Source: Deinandra increscens subsp. villosa
Taxonomy: Eukaryota; Streptophyta; Magnoliopsida; Asterales; Asteraceae
Length of the DNA stretch: 64,000 nt
Assembly: GCA_039602395.1 (NCBI GenBank)
Contig: JBCNJP010000003.1
Location: forward strand, 65,896,278-65,960,277
Reading direction: 5' to 3'
Part shown: positions 10,704-21,599 of the stretch, one piece after another
Position numbering within the stretch: position 1 is the first letter of the stretch
Layout of the letters: the number at the start of each line of letters is the position of its first letter
The notes under the pieces: generated by a model
What the model saw: the letters and a program-made list of their open reading frames with translations, nothing else
What the model was told of the DNA's origin: nothing
Database searches by the model: none
Program-made: the position numbers and the translations under genes

Positions 10704-12483
10704 GAGGATTACTTTGCTTAAAACGAGTTTTCAGTTACAAGGTACTCGTAACATCCATTAGTTGGAAGTTACAAAAGAATAAAAATTCTTCATATCCATT
10801 AATCGGATAAAACCCAAACTCTCTTCTACTCTTGAAAACTATCCATTTGTTGGAAGTTTTTTTTTAAATCTAAACATCCACGTTTAAGCCATTAGTTGGC
10901 GCAATATTTCTGCATATTAACTTCTTTAGTTTTATTTCCAAAATGACTAACGCTGAGAAATTTAGTTGAGCACCATTGTTTGGCGCTCAAGCCGGCGTGA
11001 CGGCTAACACTATTGCATCTCAAGCCGAGAAACCTGAGAAGTTCCTGGGTCTCCACATTAAAATATGGCATCAGAAAATGTTGTTTTACTTGACCATCTT
11101 GAACCTTGCATGGATCCTCACTGAATTCGCTCCCTAGGTTGCTGAAGGGGAGGTCGAAGCTCAGAAACTAAGCGTGGTAGATGCGTGGAAGCATTTGGAT
11201 TTCCTAGCGTGCAATGGCCTAGTGTAATACTTGTATAATGTGTACTTGGGGATAAGTCTGCTAAAGAAATATGGGAGTCTTAAGGCAAGAAGTACAAAAT
11301 GGAAGATGTCGGCACAAAAAAGTTCCTTGTGGCCCGTTTCTTAGAACATAAGATGGTTGACACCAAGACGGTGATGAACCAAAGCCAGGAGTTGAATGTT
11401 ATACTCCATGATATCCACGCGGAGGGTATGTCCCTATGTAAGACCTTTCAAGTCGCAGCTACGATTAGAAGCTTCCTTCTTCAAGAATTATGTTTAAGAA
11501 TTATCTTAAACATAAGTGAAAGGAAATGACCATCGAGGAGCTTATTTTTCTTCTTCGGATCGAGGAGGACAATAGGTTGGATCAAAAGGGTGCCACCTTG
11601 CAAGCTCCTACTAAGGGAAATATGGTGGAGCATGGTTACTCTTCTAAGGGGTGCTAAGCGCAATAGTAGGGCCAAAGCCAAAGGAAGGGGCAAGGCAGCA
11701 GCACATCTTGGACCAAAGAAAGGGGTTGCGAAAAAAAAGCCTCAACCGTTCCAAGGCAAGTGCTACAATTGCGGTGAACATGGTCATCAAGCAGAAAACT
11801 GCAAGGCATCAAAGCATGAGCGGGGGTGCACATGGTGGACAATGACATGCCTCTCGTGGCGATGACCATAGAGGATTGATGTTCATAGCTGAAGTCAATA
11901 TTATGGAGGACAATATTGACAGTGGGGCCATGCGCCAAACCTCTTTAATACATTTAAGGAGGTTGCGGGAATAGACATGCTATACATGGGGAACACAACT
12001 ATTCTCGACATCATGGGTGAAGGCAATGTGAACTTGAACTTCACTTCAGGGAAGGAACTCATGTTGAGCATTGCTCTATACGTACTAGAGACACGAAAGA
12101 ATCTTGTGTCTGGTTGGATGCTCAACAAATTTGGTTTTCGTATTGTAATCGATTCTGATTAGGTTGTGTTGAGGAAGTCTGGATGTTTGTAGGCAAGAGC
12201 TACTCCCAGAACGCCATGTTTAAACTTTTAACTAGTGTTATTAATAAAACAACTAAGGCCACTTCTTCTACTTACATGATCGAGTTTTCAAATACTAATA
12301 TGTGGCATGGTAGATTAGGGTACGTGAATTTTAATTCAATACATCATTTAATTGATTTAAAAAATATACGAACATTCCGACTAGAATTAAAATTAAAATG
12401 CAAAACATGTGTTAAATCCAAATTAACAAAATCATCGTTTAAATCAGTTAAACGAATAACCAAAGCCCTTGATTTAATTCACG
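10704..12483 (+). pseudogene. Decayed Ty1/copia gag to pre-integrase region
   Basis: A leader (10704-10942) precedes an ATG at 10943 (MTNAEK). The gag region contains EKPEKFLGLH and WHQKMLFYLTILNLAW, then GTKKFLVARFLEHKMVDTKT and NVILHDIHAEGMSL, which resemble the UBN2-type gag of plant copia. A CCHC knuckle, CYNCGEHGHQAENC, lies near 11761-11802. A protease-proximal NLVSGWMLNKFGFR segment follows, then the GAG-pre-integrase motif NMWHGRLGYVNF with CKTCVKSKLTKSSF near 12300-12450. At least six frame breaks or stops occur. The integrase core, RT and RNase H are missing because the sequence changes abruptly to a repeat at 12484. No LTR was recognised. Confidence 0.8.
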
Positions 12484-13162
12484 AAAGGGCCCACGATGTC
12501 TAGCTGTTGCATTATTAGTGCAAGAGTACAAAATCCCATCTTGACTACATACAGCTCCCACTAAGCTTCAGATCCATTCCCAAAGGTAGTCCTTAAAACT
12601 GGCAGTTACGTGACAGTGTTAGACTACAATCAAAGAACAGTCTTTGGCAAACGGGAGGTAACATATGTATCTTAGGTCAAAGGATACTATTACCATTCAA
12701 TCAAATTCGTCTTATTATGAAATCTATGAAAAAAAATTGATACGAGTTACGTCACAACATCATTCCCTAATGAGGTCTGTGAGTCTAGATAGTCAACTGT
12801 TTGAGTTCAGAGTCAGATAATCATAGATCAGTTTAGTTCCCACAAATTAGATCGACTACGGACAGTTTTAGAAAATTTCACAAAATATTCATGGATGTTT
12901 AAAACGTATAAAATTCGAACACGTTTCGCAAAAATTCGAAACCTGCATCTAACCCTTTTGATCAGATCAAATGATTTGGTGCAAACGTTAAGGTTTGACA
13001 TCCCAACACTAAAGTAGAACATTAATGTAGTGTAGAATTCAGGCACTATATAGTAGTATTCACTCATTGATCAATAGAACTGTGAATTCTGTGCCACGTT
13101 CTTTGCCTGTGTTTTGGTTTTACCAGTTTAAGTTGTTTCATTAGTTTTGGTGTTTCTCATGA
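12484..13162. repeat. 2.2-kb repeat, copy A, left part
   Basis: Closely matches 25249-25942, starting at the shared ACGAAAGGGCCCACGATG. It contains no convincing gene. Homology breaks at CTCATGAA, exactly where the LINE 5' end begins, and resumes beyond the LINEs at 19688. The left edge is abrupt against the copia fragment. Confidence 0.85.
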
Positions 13163-13540
13163 ACGAGTGTGTTAGCAATTTTCCGTAAATTAGGGTTTGA
13201 ATTTTCAATCCCTGGTTTGTGCGTTAATCGTGTAACACCCTGTGATTGAGTTAGTTGAGCGATTAGAAGGGTACGAGTATTGTTAGCGGCCATGTTGCAT
13301 TGACTACGGTGTTCGTTTCTGTCTGTTCATTCGTTAATCGATTCTTGTTCGATTAGGGTTAGTTCCTTGTTTCCGGATTCACTATTTGTTCATCTTGTGT
13401 ATAACTGTCAGTTCCATTGTCTAGATTGAGTTAAGCTGTATCTGTTCTAGATCCTTGACTTAAGTTAGGTGTGGAACGAACGTGTTAGCATTGTCGGTGT
13501 GCGACTAGGGTTTCAACGGGTTTGATTTTACGTCTCATGC

Positions 13541-15026
13541 ATGGCTAGCAAAAACCAGCCACCTGATAAGAAAAATCCCACGTCTAATTTTAAGAATTTG
13601 AAGCTAGTGGATGGTAGGGTTGAAATCGGGAATAATTTGGTGAAGGTAGGGTTGATGTCATCCGCTAAGGAGGGGACATAAATTAATGACCCGATGCCAA
13701 ATTTGACCCCTGATTTGGATCCCAATTCGGAATTAAATCCTCAACCAATTTTAAATTCTTCCACAAGTAATAGAGCTGATAATCTTGGTGACAAGGATGG
13801 AAGTTTAAATGTTGAGAGTCAGGCTGATCTGATTAAGCAAGCTTCGGCTACTGTTGGCAAACTTTCATTCGCGGAAAAGGTTGTGGGATCATCTGCGTCC
13901 CGCACAATTAACTTTCGGGCTCTAAATTCTTCAGCTGCTCAAGATGGGGTCGATGTTGTGCTGCCTAAGGATTCTGTTAGAAGTGTGCAAAAGAAACTTT
14001 CGTACACTTTGTTTGGTTATTTCTTGGGTGATAGGATTGCGTTTCCCGTAGTCGATTATTATGTTCAGCAGAATTGGAAGAAATTCAGTCTCCAGAAGAC
14101 GATGATGAATGCAAACGGTTACTTTTTTTTTTTTAAATTTGCTGATGAACAGGGAATGGTTAATGCTTTGGAAGGAGGTCCTTGGCATATTAGAAATAGG
14201 CCCATGTTTCTCAATATGTGGAGCCCGACTACTCAACTCAAAAAAGATGACATCAAGAAGGTTTCGGTTTGGGTCAAACTACATGATGTTCTCCTAGCTG
14301 CTTTCACTGCTGATGAATTGAGTATGATAGCCACTAAAATCGGTGAGCCTAAGAGGCTTGATGCCCTAACTAGTTCCATGTGTTAACCGTCCTCTAAAAC
14401 AGAAAGAGGTTCGTTATGTCTTATAAGAAGTAGTTTTGCTAGAGCGTTAATTGAAATATCTGCTGATCATTAATACGTGGAGACTATTAAGGTGAGTGTT
14501 CCGGATCCTGATGGTGAGGATTTTCTTGTGGAAATGATACATGTTGAGTACGATTGGAAACCCCCAAGGTTCAACAAGTGTTGTGTGTTTAGTCATGATA
14601 CAGATCATTGTCCTCATAGAGTCAAAAAACAGCAAAAGCTACATATGAATCAGATGGGTGAGGATGGTTTTGTGGAGCCAAATAAGAAGAAGTTGGCTAA
14701 GCGACCTACACAACAAACAACAAAGATTAAACCTAAGTTTGAATAGACTCGTGGCTACTAAACCGATACAAAAGAATGATGTGAAAGATCGTGGCAAGGG
14801 GGTGATTATTTCTAATAAATTTGATGTTCTTGATCCGGAGGCTGCTGAGGTGAATAGGGTTGGGCGAAATAGTGAGGCTACTTCGTCTTCTAAAAGAAAC
14901 TATCCGGGTGACGATGAGGATGATGATTTTTTGGAGTCTCAAGATGAAACTGGAGTGTTTATGGAGTCGGGTACTGTTTACACAAAAAAAGGGGCAAGCA
15001 CTCCTTCTGAACATGGTTCCCAGTGA
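13541..15026 (+). pseudogene. LINE L5 ORF1
   Basis: The start at 13541 (MASKNQPPDKKNPTS) is chosen because the same ATG and context open ORF1 at 41613. A frameshift or stop near 13680 is followed by KLSFAEKVVG and INFRALNSS, the DUF4283-like region GVDVVLPKDS to LKKDDIKKVSVWVKLHDV, and the knuckle FNKCCVFSHDTDHC near 14570, where the first cysteine is replaced by phenylalanine. At 14385-14429 a 45-bp piece copied from the start of ORF2 replaces the normal YDSWGRSS coding sequence and adds a stop. The C-terminus DETGVFMESG and GASTPSEHGSQ ends at 15026. Confidence 0.85.
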
Positions 15027-16599
15027 TTAGTATCGCTGCTTGGAATGTGATAGGATTGAACCGTCCTCTAAAACAGAAAGAGGTTCGTTATGTCTTATAA
15101 GAAAATAATCTCAGTATGTTTGCTATTTTAGTGTCGCATGTTAATGTGAAAAGTTGTTTGGGGTTTGTAGAGGTATTTTTGCGGGTTGGGATTGGACTTC
15201 TAATGGGGGTGTTTGGTCCAAAGGTGCTCGTATTATCTTAGGATGGGATCCTGGTATTTTTGATGTCATGGTGATTGCTCAAATGGACCAAGTCATGCAT
15301 GTCCAGGTTGTGAGAAACGATTCGAAAAAGCATTTCTTTTGTTCCATAGTTTATGCGGATAATTATTATGGGAAAGAAGATTCCTTTGGAATAACTTGTG
15401 CAAACATGATGTGTTTATCAAGGATAGTGCTTGGGTAGTGTTGGGGGATATTAATTCTGCTTTGAATAGTGATGATAAGATGGTTGGTTCTTCGGCTCCG
15501 GATATTGGTATGGGGGATTTTCGCGATTGTGTTAATAAAGTGGGGTTGTTTGATATTAATAGCTCCGGGTTGCACTATACTTGGAGTCAGAAACCAAAAA
15601 CTGGGATTGGCACTTTCAAGAAAATTGACAGGATTATGGGCAATGTCAAATTCACGGATTGTTTTCCGGGTGCGCGTGCTTATTTTCTTCCATATAGAAT
15701 CTCGAATCATAGCCCTTGTGTTTTACGGATTATGGCATGTGCTAATAGTAAACCTAGACCTTTTAAGTTTGCCAACTTTTTAGCAAATAAACCGGAGTTT
15801 CTCTTACCTGTTGAGGCAATTTGGAACAAGGATATTCAAGGGGTGTCTCAGTTTTGTGTTGCTAAGAAGCTTAAGCTTCTCAAGTCTCCTCTTCGTAAGT
15901 TGTTATTCAAGCAGGGCAATTTACATGATAAAGTTGAGAATCTGCGCAAAAAGCGTGATGATATTCAAAAAGCGATTGATGCTAATCCTGCTGATGATCG
16001 TTTGAAGGTTGATGAGGCAAAATGTTTGGCTGATTTTCGAACATGTTCTCTGGATGAGGAGGCTTTCCTAAAACAAAAATCTAAAGTCCATTCGTTAGCC
16101 TCGGGGGATATGAATACTGCTTATTTCCATGCTTCGTTGAAAAGCAGAAATCATCGTAGTCGTATTAATGTTATTAAGGATGCGGATGGCAAGGTGTTTG
16201 AGGGGAATGATGTTCCTATGGCCTTTGTGAAACATTATGAGCGCTTTTTAGGCTGCAAGGGTAATGCAGATTTAACCATCTCCCCGGAGTTATTCTCTAT
16301 GAGTCTAGATGCTCATTCTGCTGATTTTATGGTTCGGCCGGTGCTGGATAAAGAGATTTGTGACACGTTTTTTCAAATGAATGATAATAAAGCTCCGGGT
16401 CCGGATGGGTACACGGCAGCTTTCTTTAAGAAAGTGTGTTTAGTTGTTGGTGCTCAAGTGTGTACGGTGGTTAGGGATTTTGTTGATACTGGCAAGCTGC
16501 TTACTGAACTTAATCATACTATTGTTGCCCTTATTCCTAAAGTTAGTACTCCGGAGAAGATTAACGATTATCGGCCTATTTCTTGTTGCAACGTGGTCT

Positions 16600-16615
16600 A
16601 TAAATGCATAAGTAA
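16600..16615. repeat. Target-site duplication, left copy
   Basis: ATAAATGCATAAGTAA here is repeated exactly at 17695-17710. The two copies bracket the nested LINE inserted in ORF2 of L5. Confidence 0.9.
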
Positions 16616-17694
16616 TTTTTTTTTGGGTAAAGGGTTACCTCGGTGATTGTATTATATACCAACAAAAAAAAAACAAGTAGTAGAGTGAAGTCTCTACTAG
16701 TTCTCAATTGGGACATGCCCCAAAAGAGTTAAACACAAAAAAACACTACACGACCTAGAAGGACAAACACCTAGATACAATCTAGTAGAAACAGAAGACG
16801 GAATCACAGAAACACATCAACCTCCATCGTCAATCCTTCCATCTCTATGAATCCCCCACTCCTCGAGCGTCTTCTGAACTCTATCCCAACGAACAATCTT
16901 AAGACCCATGAGCTTGTACCGAATATCATCGAATATAGCAGCTGCAATTTTATCCGGTGGCAGAGTGATTCTTGTGGAATCTAAGATTATGTTCTCTCCA
17001 AAGATGGTAAATTGAGGCAGCAAGAGCAACCTTACATATTATCTCTTTCAGAACCTTAGACCGGGCAAATTGACTGACCCAGTTGACAATAGATCCTCAA
17101 TCATTCGGAACAGTGACCTTTACCTTGTTACAGACCATGCTCCAAACCGTCTTCGAGAAAGTACATTCAAAGAAAAGGTGGTTATGTGTTTCAATATCAG
17201 AATTGCATAGGTGACAACACATCATATTCATACAACCTTTTCGTCTATACCACCTCAGCAACTTATCCTGAGTTCGTAATTTACCTCTCAAAACCAACCA
17301 CAAGAGGAAGGAATGCCTCGGAATGCAAGAAGAAAACCAAACAACTTGCATCCAATGGACCTCACCATAGTGTCTCCTGATCGAGTTCCATGCAACAAAA
17401 GAAGAGAACTCACAGAACCGATCATCCACCCTCTAGACATATCTATCAGGCTGATCATTGAGGACGGGGACAGTTATGCTGTTAAGAGCTGGAAAACACA
17501 CCTGCCAATCCATAGGCCAACTCTAATTACCATCATGGACCAGATTCGCCACCTTAGAAAAAATTGTGAACCCCGCATTGTGAATTCTTCTAGGAGAGAT
17601 AACAGTGGAAAGAGGACCTTCGACACACCATTTATCATACCAAGTTGAAATGTTATGACCATCACCAATTTTAGCCCACATGAAGTTGTGAAAC
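16616..17694 (-). mobile_element. Nested 5'-truncated LINE with target duplication
   Basis: Nine T at 16616-16624 are the poly(A) of a minus-strand LINE. The tail hairpins follow (terminal stem with one change; AGTAGAG/CTCTACT at 16679-16698; TTGGG/CCCAA at 16708-16723). The ORF2 C-terminus ends in DDGG and includes zf-RVT (GCMNMMCCHLCNSDIETHNH) near 17230 and WAKIGDGHNISTWYDKW near 17660. The element is truncated at about 17694, so polymerase and endonuclease are missing. The 16-bp duplication shows clean target-primed insertion. The DDGG end and tail place it with the full-length copy at 41245 rather than with its host L5. Confidence 0.9.
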
Positions 17695-17710
17695 ATAAAT
17701 GCATAAGTAA
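17695..17710. repeat. Target-site duplication, right copy
   Basis: An exact 16-base repeat of 16600-16615. ORF2 of the host LINE continues directly after it. Confidence 0.9.
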
Positions 17711-19410
17711 GATTGTGGCTGATCGGATAAAAAATGATCTTGGAAATATTGTTCATATTAATCAGTCCGCCTTTATTCCTGGGAGGCGAATATCTGATAA
17801 TATTTTGTTGACTCAGGAGCTCATGCATAATTATCATAGGTATGTGGGTCCCCCTAGATGTGCCTTCAAGATTGATATTCAGAAAGCATTACTTGGGAGT
17901 CCCGCTTATCTCCTCTCGGCTCAGAGCTACTGATTGTGTTGTGTTGTTGGAGAAAATCGAAAACCAAATTGCTAGTTGGAGGAATCGTTTTTATCTTATG
18001 CGGGGAGAGTTCAACTTATTATCTCTGTGTTATCTTCTTTTCACATTTATTGGGCTTCTGTTTTCATGCTTCTGGCTCATACGATTAAGCTGCTTGAGAA
18101 GAAGATGAGGGATTTTCTGTGGTCCCAAGGGACTTTTAAAAAAGGAATGGCTAAGGTTGCGTGGAATCATGTGTGTGCGCCTAATTATGAGGGGGGGGGG
18201 GGTCTTGGCATTAGACGTATTCCAGATATGAATAAGGCATTACTGACTTATCATATTTGGAGTATTGTCTCTAACCGGGAGTCTCTTTAGGTTGCGTGGG
18301 TGAGGGCTCATCGGATTAAAAACAGAAATTTCTAGGAGTTGAGATGCCCTTCTATCTGTTGCTGGAGTTGGAGAAAAATCCTCCATATCAGGCACCAGAT
18401 CCGTCCTTATTTTTGGTCCTTGATTGGTGATGGGAGAATACGTTGGTGTGGTATGATAAGTGGATTGAAACTGGTCCTCTTTGTCATTCCATCTCGTCTC
18501 GGGATATGTTTTCAGCTGGTTTTACTTCCTCTTCCACTGTTGCGGATATTCTTAGGGGGGAATGGTTGGCTTTGGCCTACTGCTTGGTGGGATCTTTTCC
18601 CAATTCTTATTGAAACGCTTAATATTGTTTTGCATCCGGGTTAGTGTGATAAGGTGGTTTGGAAGACGAGTGATGGTGTCCATGATTTTTCTGCGGCTAG
18701 GGTGTAGGACGTGTCTCGTGTGCATCACGATGTGGTTCCATGGACTAATCTAGTTTGGTTCGCCCAAGGTATTCCTCGGCATGCGTTTCTGGTTTGGCTC
18801 ATTATGAGGGAGCGGCTCCTAACTCAAGACAAAATTCTGGGTTGGAATTTTTCTCGTCGCAAGAACATGAATATGATGTGTTGTTTACTCTGTTACAACA
18901 ATTATGATTCGCATGCTCACCTTTTCTTTGAGTGTGATTATGCTAATTAAGTTTGGCTTATGGTTCGGGTTCACACTTCGATGATGATGGTTCTGGGCAA
19001 ATGGATTGACGTTTCTGAGTATCTTATGCATAAACCCAAGCGATCGTTGAACTTTGTGATTGATAAGATTGTGGTCCATGCTACGACGTATTTTGTGTGG
19101 CAGGAGAGGAATGGGAGGATTTTTAATAATCATGCAAGGCCTCCGGATTTATTGGTAAAGCAGATCCTTCATGTGGTCCGATACAGATTGCTTGGTTTGA
19201 AGGTTAAGAAGACGCCATTGTGTGTTTTTCCTAGATTATTTGCTAGGTGGGTTTTGCCTTTGGGCTTGTTTTCTGTTTTTGTTGGTTTTCTTGTGTTTAC
19301 GTACTTTGGGGCATGTCCCAAGTATGAACTAGTAAGGGTGTCTCCTTACTACTTGTGCTTTATTTACGATATATCAATACAAATCACCGGGGTAACCCTT
19401 TACCCAAAAA

Positions 19411-19687
19411 AAAGACGCCTAGGGTGGAGCAGCTTCTGGAAAAATGGAAGGCTATGGAAAACATATGGGAATGGAGAGCCCAACGTAGCCTTTTGTGTTT
19501 TTGTGTCCTAGTCTAGTGTACTAGGTGGTTTTGCATTTGCTTGTTTTGTTTTTGGTTGTTTTGTGTTCTTTACATACTATGGGGCATGTCTCAAGTATGA
19601 ATTAGTATGGATGTCTCCATGCTACTTGTACTCTTTTAGCGGTATATATATACAAATCACCAAGGTAACCCTTTACCCAAAAAAAAT
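19411..19687 (+). mobile_element. LINE 3'-end fragment fused to poly(A) of L5
   Basis: Directly after the A-run of L5 comes AGACGCCTAGGGTGGAGC, coding for TPRVEQLLEKW, the C-terminal end of ORF2, followed by a complete LINE tail. The middle stem is AGTATGG/CCATGCT at 19604-19623; the first stem is degraded; the terminal stem and poly(A) end at 19687. There is no host DNA between the two LINEs, and AAGACGCC is shared at the junction. The 2.2-kb repeat resumes immediately afterwards. Confidence 0.85.
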
Positions 19688-21070
19688 GATTATCAACATA
19701 ATCAAAATGACCTTCTTCGAATGTACCCTTACATTCACTATCCAGAACTTTCACTTAAGATGGCTTGTTGTTCGGTGAGTATACTCGAGTACTCATCATG
19801 AACATTTGTCATCATCAAGTCAAGTTGAGATGATTCGGTTTCCAGCTTGTGTCGTTGTGTAACCTTTTACAGTGACACTCATACAACATCCCTATGTTGG
19901 ATAGTTCTCGTTTCATAACTAGTATGACACGATTCGTTTCAAGAAATTGAATTTATCTCAGGATGCCATTCCTGAGATGACTTCAATTATGTGTGTCTCT
20001 TGAAACTTGGAGATAAGCTGAGGCTTAATTAAAGTTTAAATCAGTAAACATTAATGAACATCGGATCAACACTCAATCGTTATCCCGATAAGAATTAGTG
20101 GTGATGCTCCCACTTTCTTTATGTAGACGATGCATTATTATAATCATCTTTCTTTCAAACCGTTAGGATGTTGTTTTGCAAGAGAACTCTTAGCAAACAT
20201 ACTTCGTTTACAAGAACGAGGTTATTTAGTTTCATAAACACAGTATGAATCTAAATTGATTAATATCCAATTGTCATGTCACATACATGAGATAGCAAGA
20301 TGAAATCAAACTCCCAGAGTTTGATGGTCTGCAAGAGACAATCATCTTTACGTTTGAAAGGTGTTGCGTGCAAGACACCCTGATGATTATTCTATCAGAG
20401 TATCGAGTCTGATTTAGGATTGTGAATTCAATCCAATGACCACAATAATGGAAGATTTTATACAAGTAAAATCTGCATTGAGTTCCATTAGGAATTATCA
20501 GTCATTTAGAATGCTAACATGTTTTCACTATAGCAACAACGTTTGTTGTGAAAAGATGTTTGTCGAATGAGTCTTGAATAATTACAAGAGTCATAATGCA
20601 TTTTCCAGTAATTCCTATAAAAATCAAGTTTCTTTGATAAGGAATTTAGATGTCCATGTATGAAGTGCAAAACTCAAATTCGGTCCCCCGCAAGACTTCC
20701 TCTTGGAACCAATTTGAGTCCTAAGTGATCGGTGAGAAAATGATTCGTGGGTATAAGGTGTGAACGGCGGCCATAAGCAACATGTGCTTAGCAGGATTTT
20801 AACACATATGAGTACAAGCTAGTTGTAGTCTTTGACTTTCACGGTGTTGTTCGTATATATCTTTTCATGGCCATCATGGTCATATGCACAAGACTTAGTG
20901 CATTCATATAACATAATCATACAGGTGATTGTGTTACATAAGTACTTTTACAAACAAGCGTTTGAACTTAGCAAAGGTCCTATTGTTTGAATTGATGAAA
21001 TCAAGCAAGTGATTTCATAAAAGTTCAATTTGATTTAATGAATTCTCAAGCTACGCAATTTAAAACCATA
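19688..21070. repeat. 2.2-kb repeat, copy A, right part
   Basis: Matches 26031-27473 with small insertions and deletions. It has many stops in all frames and no recognised gene. Homology to copy B ends at CTACGCAATTTA, where copy B is cut by an LTR. Confidence 0.85.
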
Positions 21071-21599
21071 AGGTTCTATGAATCAAGGTAGGTTGTTATT
21101 TCTGTTGTAATAAGTACAATGAGAATAAGAGACGTCATAGCCTTAATGGATTTAGATAGAACAATCGTTCTTCTTTTGCATTTAGGCTAGTCTCATGATC
21201 ACTAAATCAATAGCACCAGGCTTAAGGTCATGTTATATATGTTTGAATCTAATCTACCAATCAAGTGAAAACATTTTCAAGTGTAGATAAAACCATGCAT
21301 ATCATATAAGTTTACACCGGAAACTTAGTGCATGTCTAGATTCAAACCAAAAGCAAAATTGTATTCGTCCTGGACCCCGCCAGGGAAGAGCAAAACAAGC
21401 AAGTTGTTTAAGGATACTACGAAGAGTTCGAGGTACGACATAAACTTTATTCAAAGTTTGCATACATGCAAAGGTGTCATGTCATCTTGGTTCTTTTGCT
21501 TTCGACGACTTCATGTTCCTCCAAAATGTAAAGTATGTCAAGCATATATTTTGAAGGATCAAACGAAGTGGTCTATAACATGAGGCTATAGATATATAC
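21071..21599. other. No gene recognised
   Basis: The likely continuation of the 2.2-kb repeat beyond the end of copy B, leading into the minus-strand copia gag. No pol homology could be seen in any frame. Confidence 0.4.

Larger units (their letters stand above)
15029..19230 (+). pseudogene. LINE L5 ORF2, interrupted
   Basis: Begins at the position of the full-length ORF2 start, but the ATG is GTG. The endonuclease region retains GDINSALN, HYTWSQKP and SNHSPCVL, where SDH is expected. The linker has KQKSKVHSLASGDMNTAYFH and the RT starts NDNKAPGPDGYTAAFF. The frame is interrupted at 16615 by a nested minus-strand LINE and resumes at 17711 with IVADRIKNDLGNIVHINQS. At 17887 KIDIQKA jumps to LGVPLIS, removing the FADD core. 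Later parts (GLGIRRIPDMNKALLTYHIW, NMNMMCCLLCYNNYDSH) carry TGG to TAG stops at 18288 and 18333 and a 12-G run near 18191. Confidence 0.85.
13163..19413 (+). mobile_element. LINE copy L5, 5'-complete but disabled
   Basis: Starts ACGAGTGTGTTAGC, the same 5' terminus as the full-length copy at 41245. It carries a leader of about 378 bp, ORF1, ORF2 and a tail ending in eight A. The tail stems are TTGGG/CCCAA at 19306-19321, AGTAAGG/CCTTACT at 19331-19350 and GGGTAA/TTACCC at about 19390-19405. A second LINE is nested at 16616-17694, and about 500 bp of RT is deleted at 17887. The insertion lies inside the 2.2-kb repeat; the second repeat copy gives the empty site. Confidence 0.85.
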
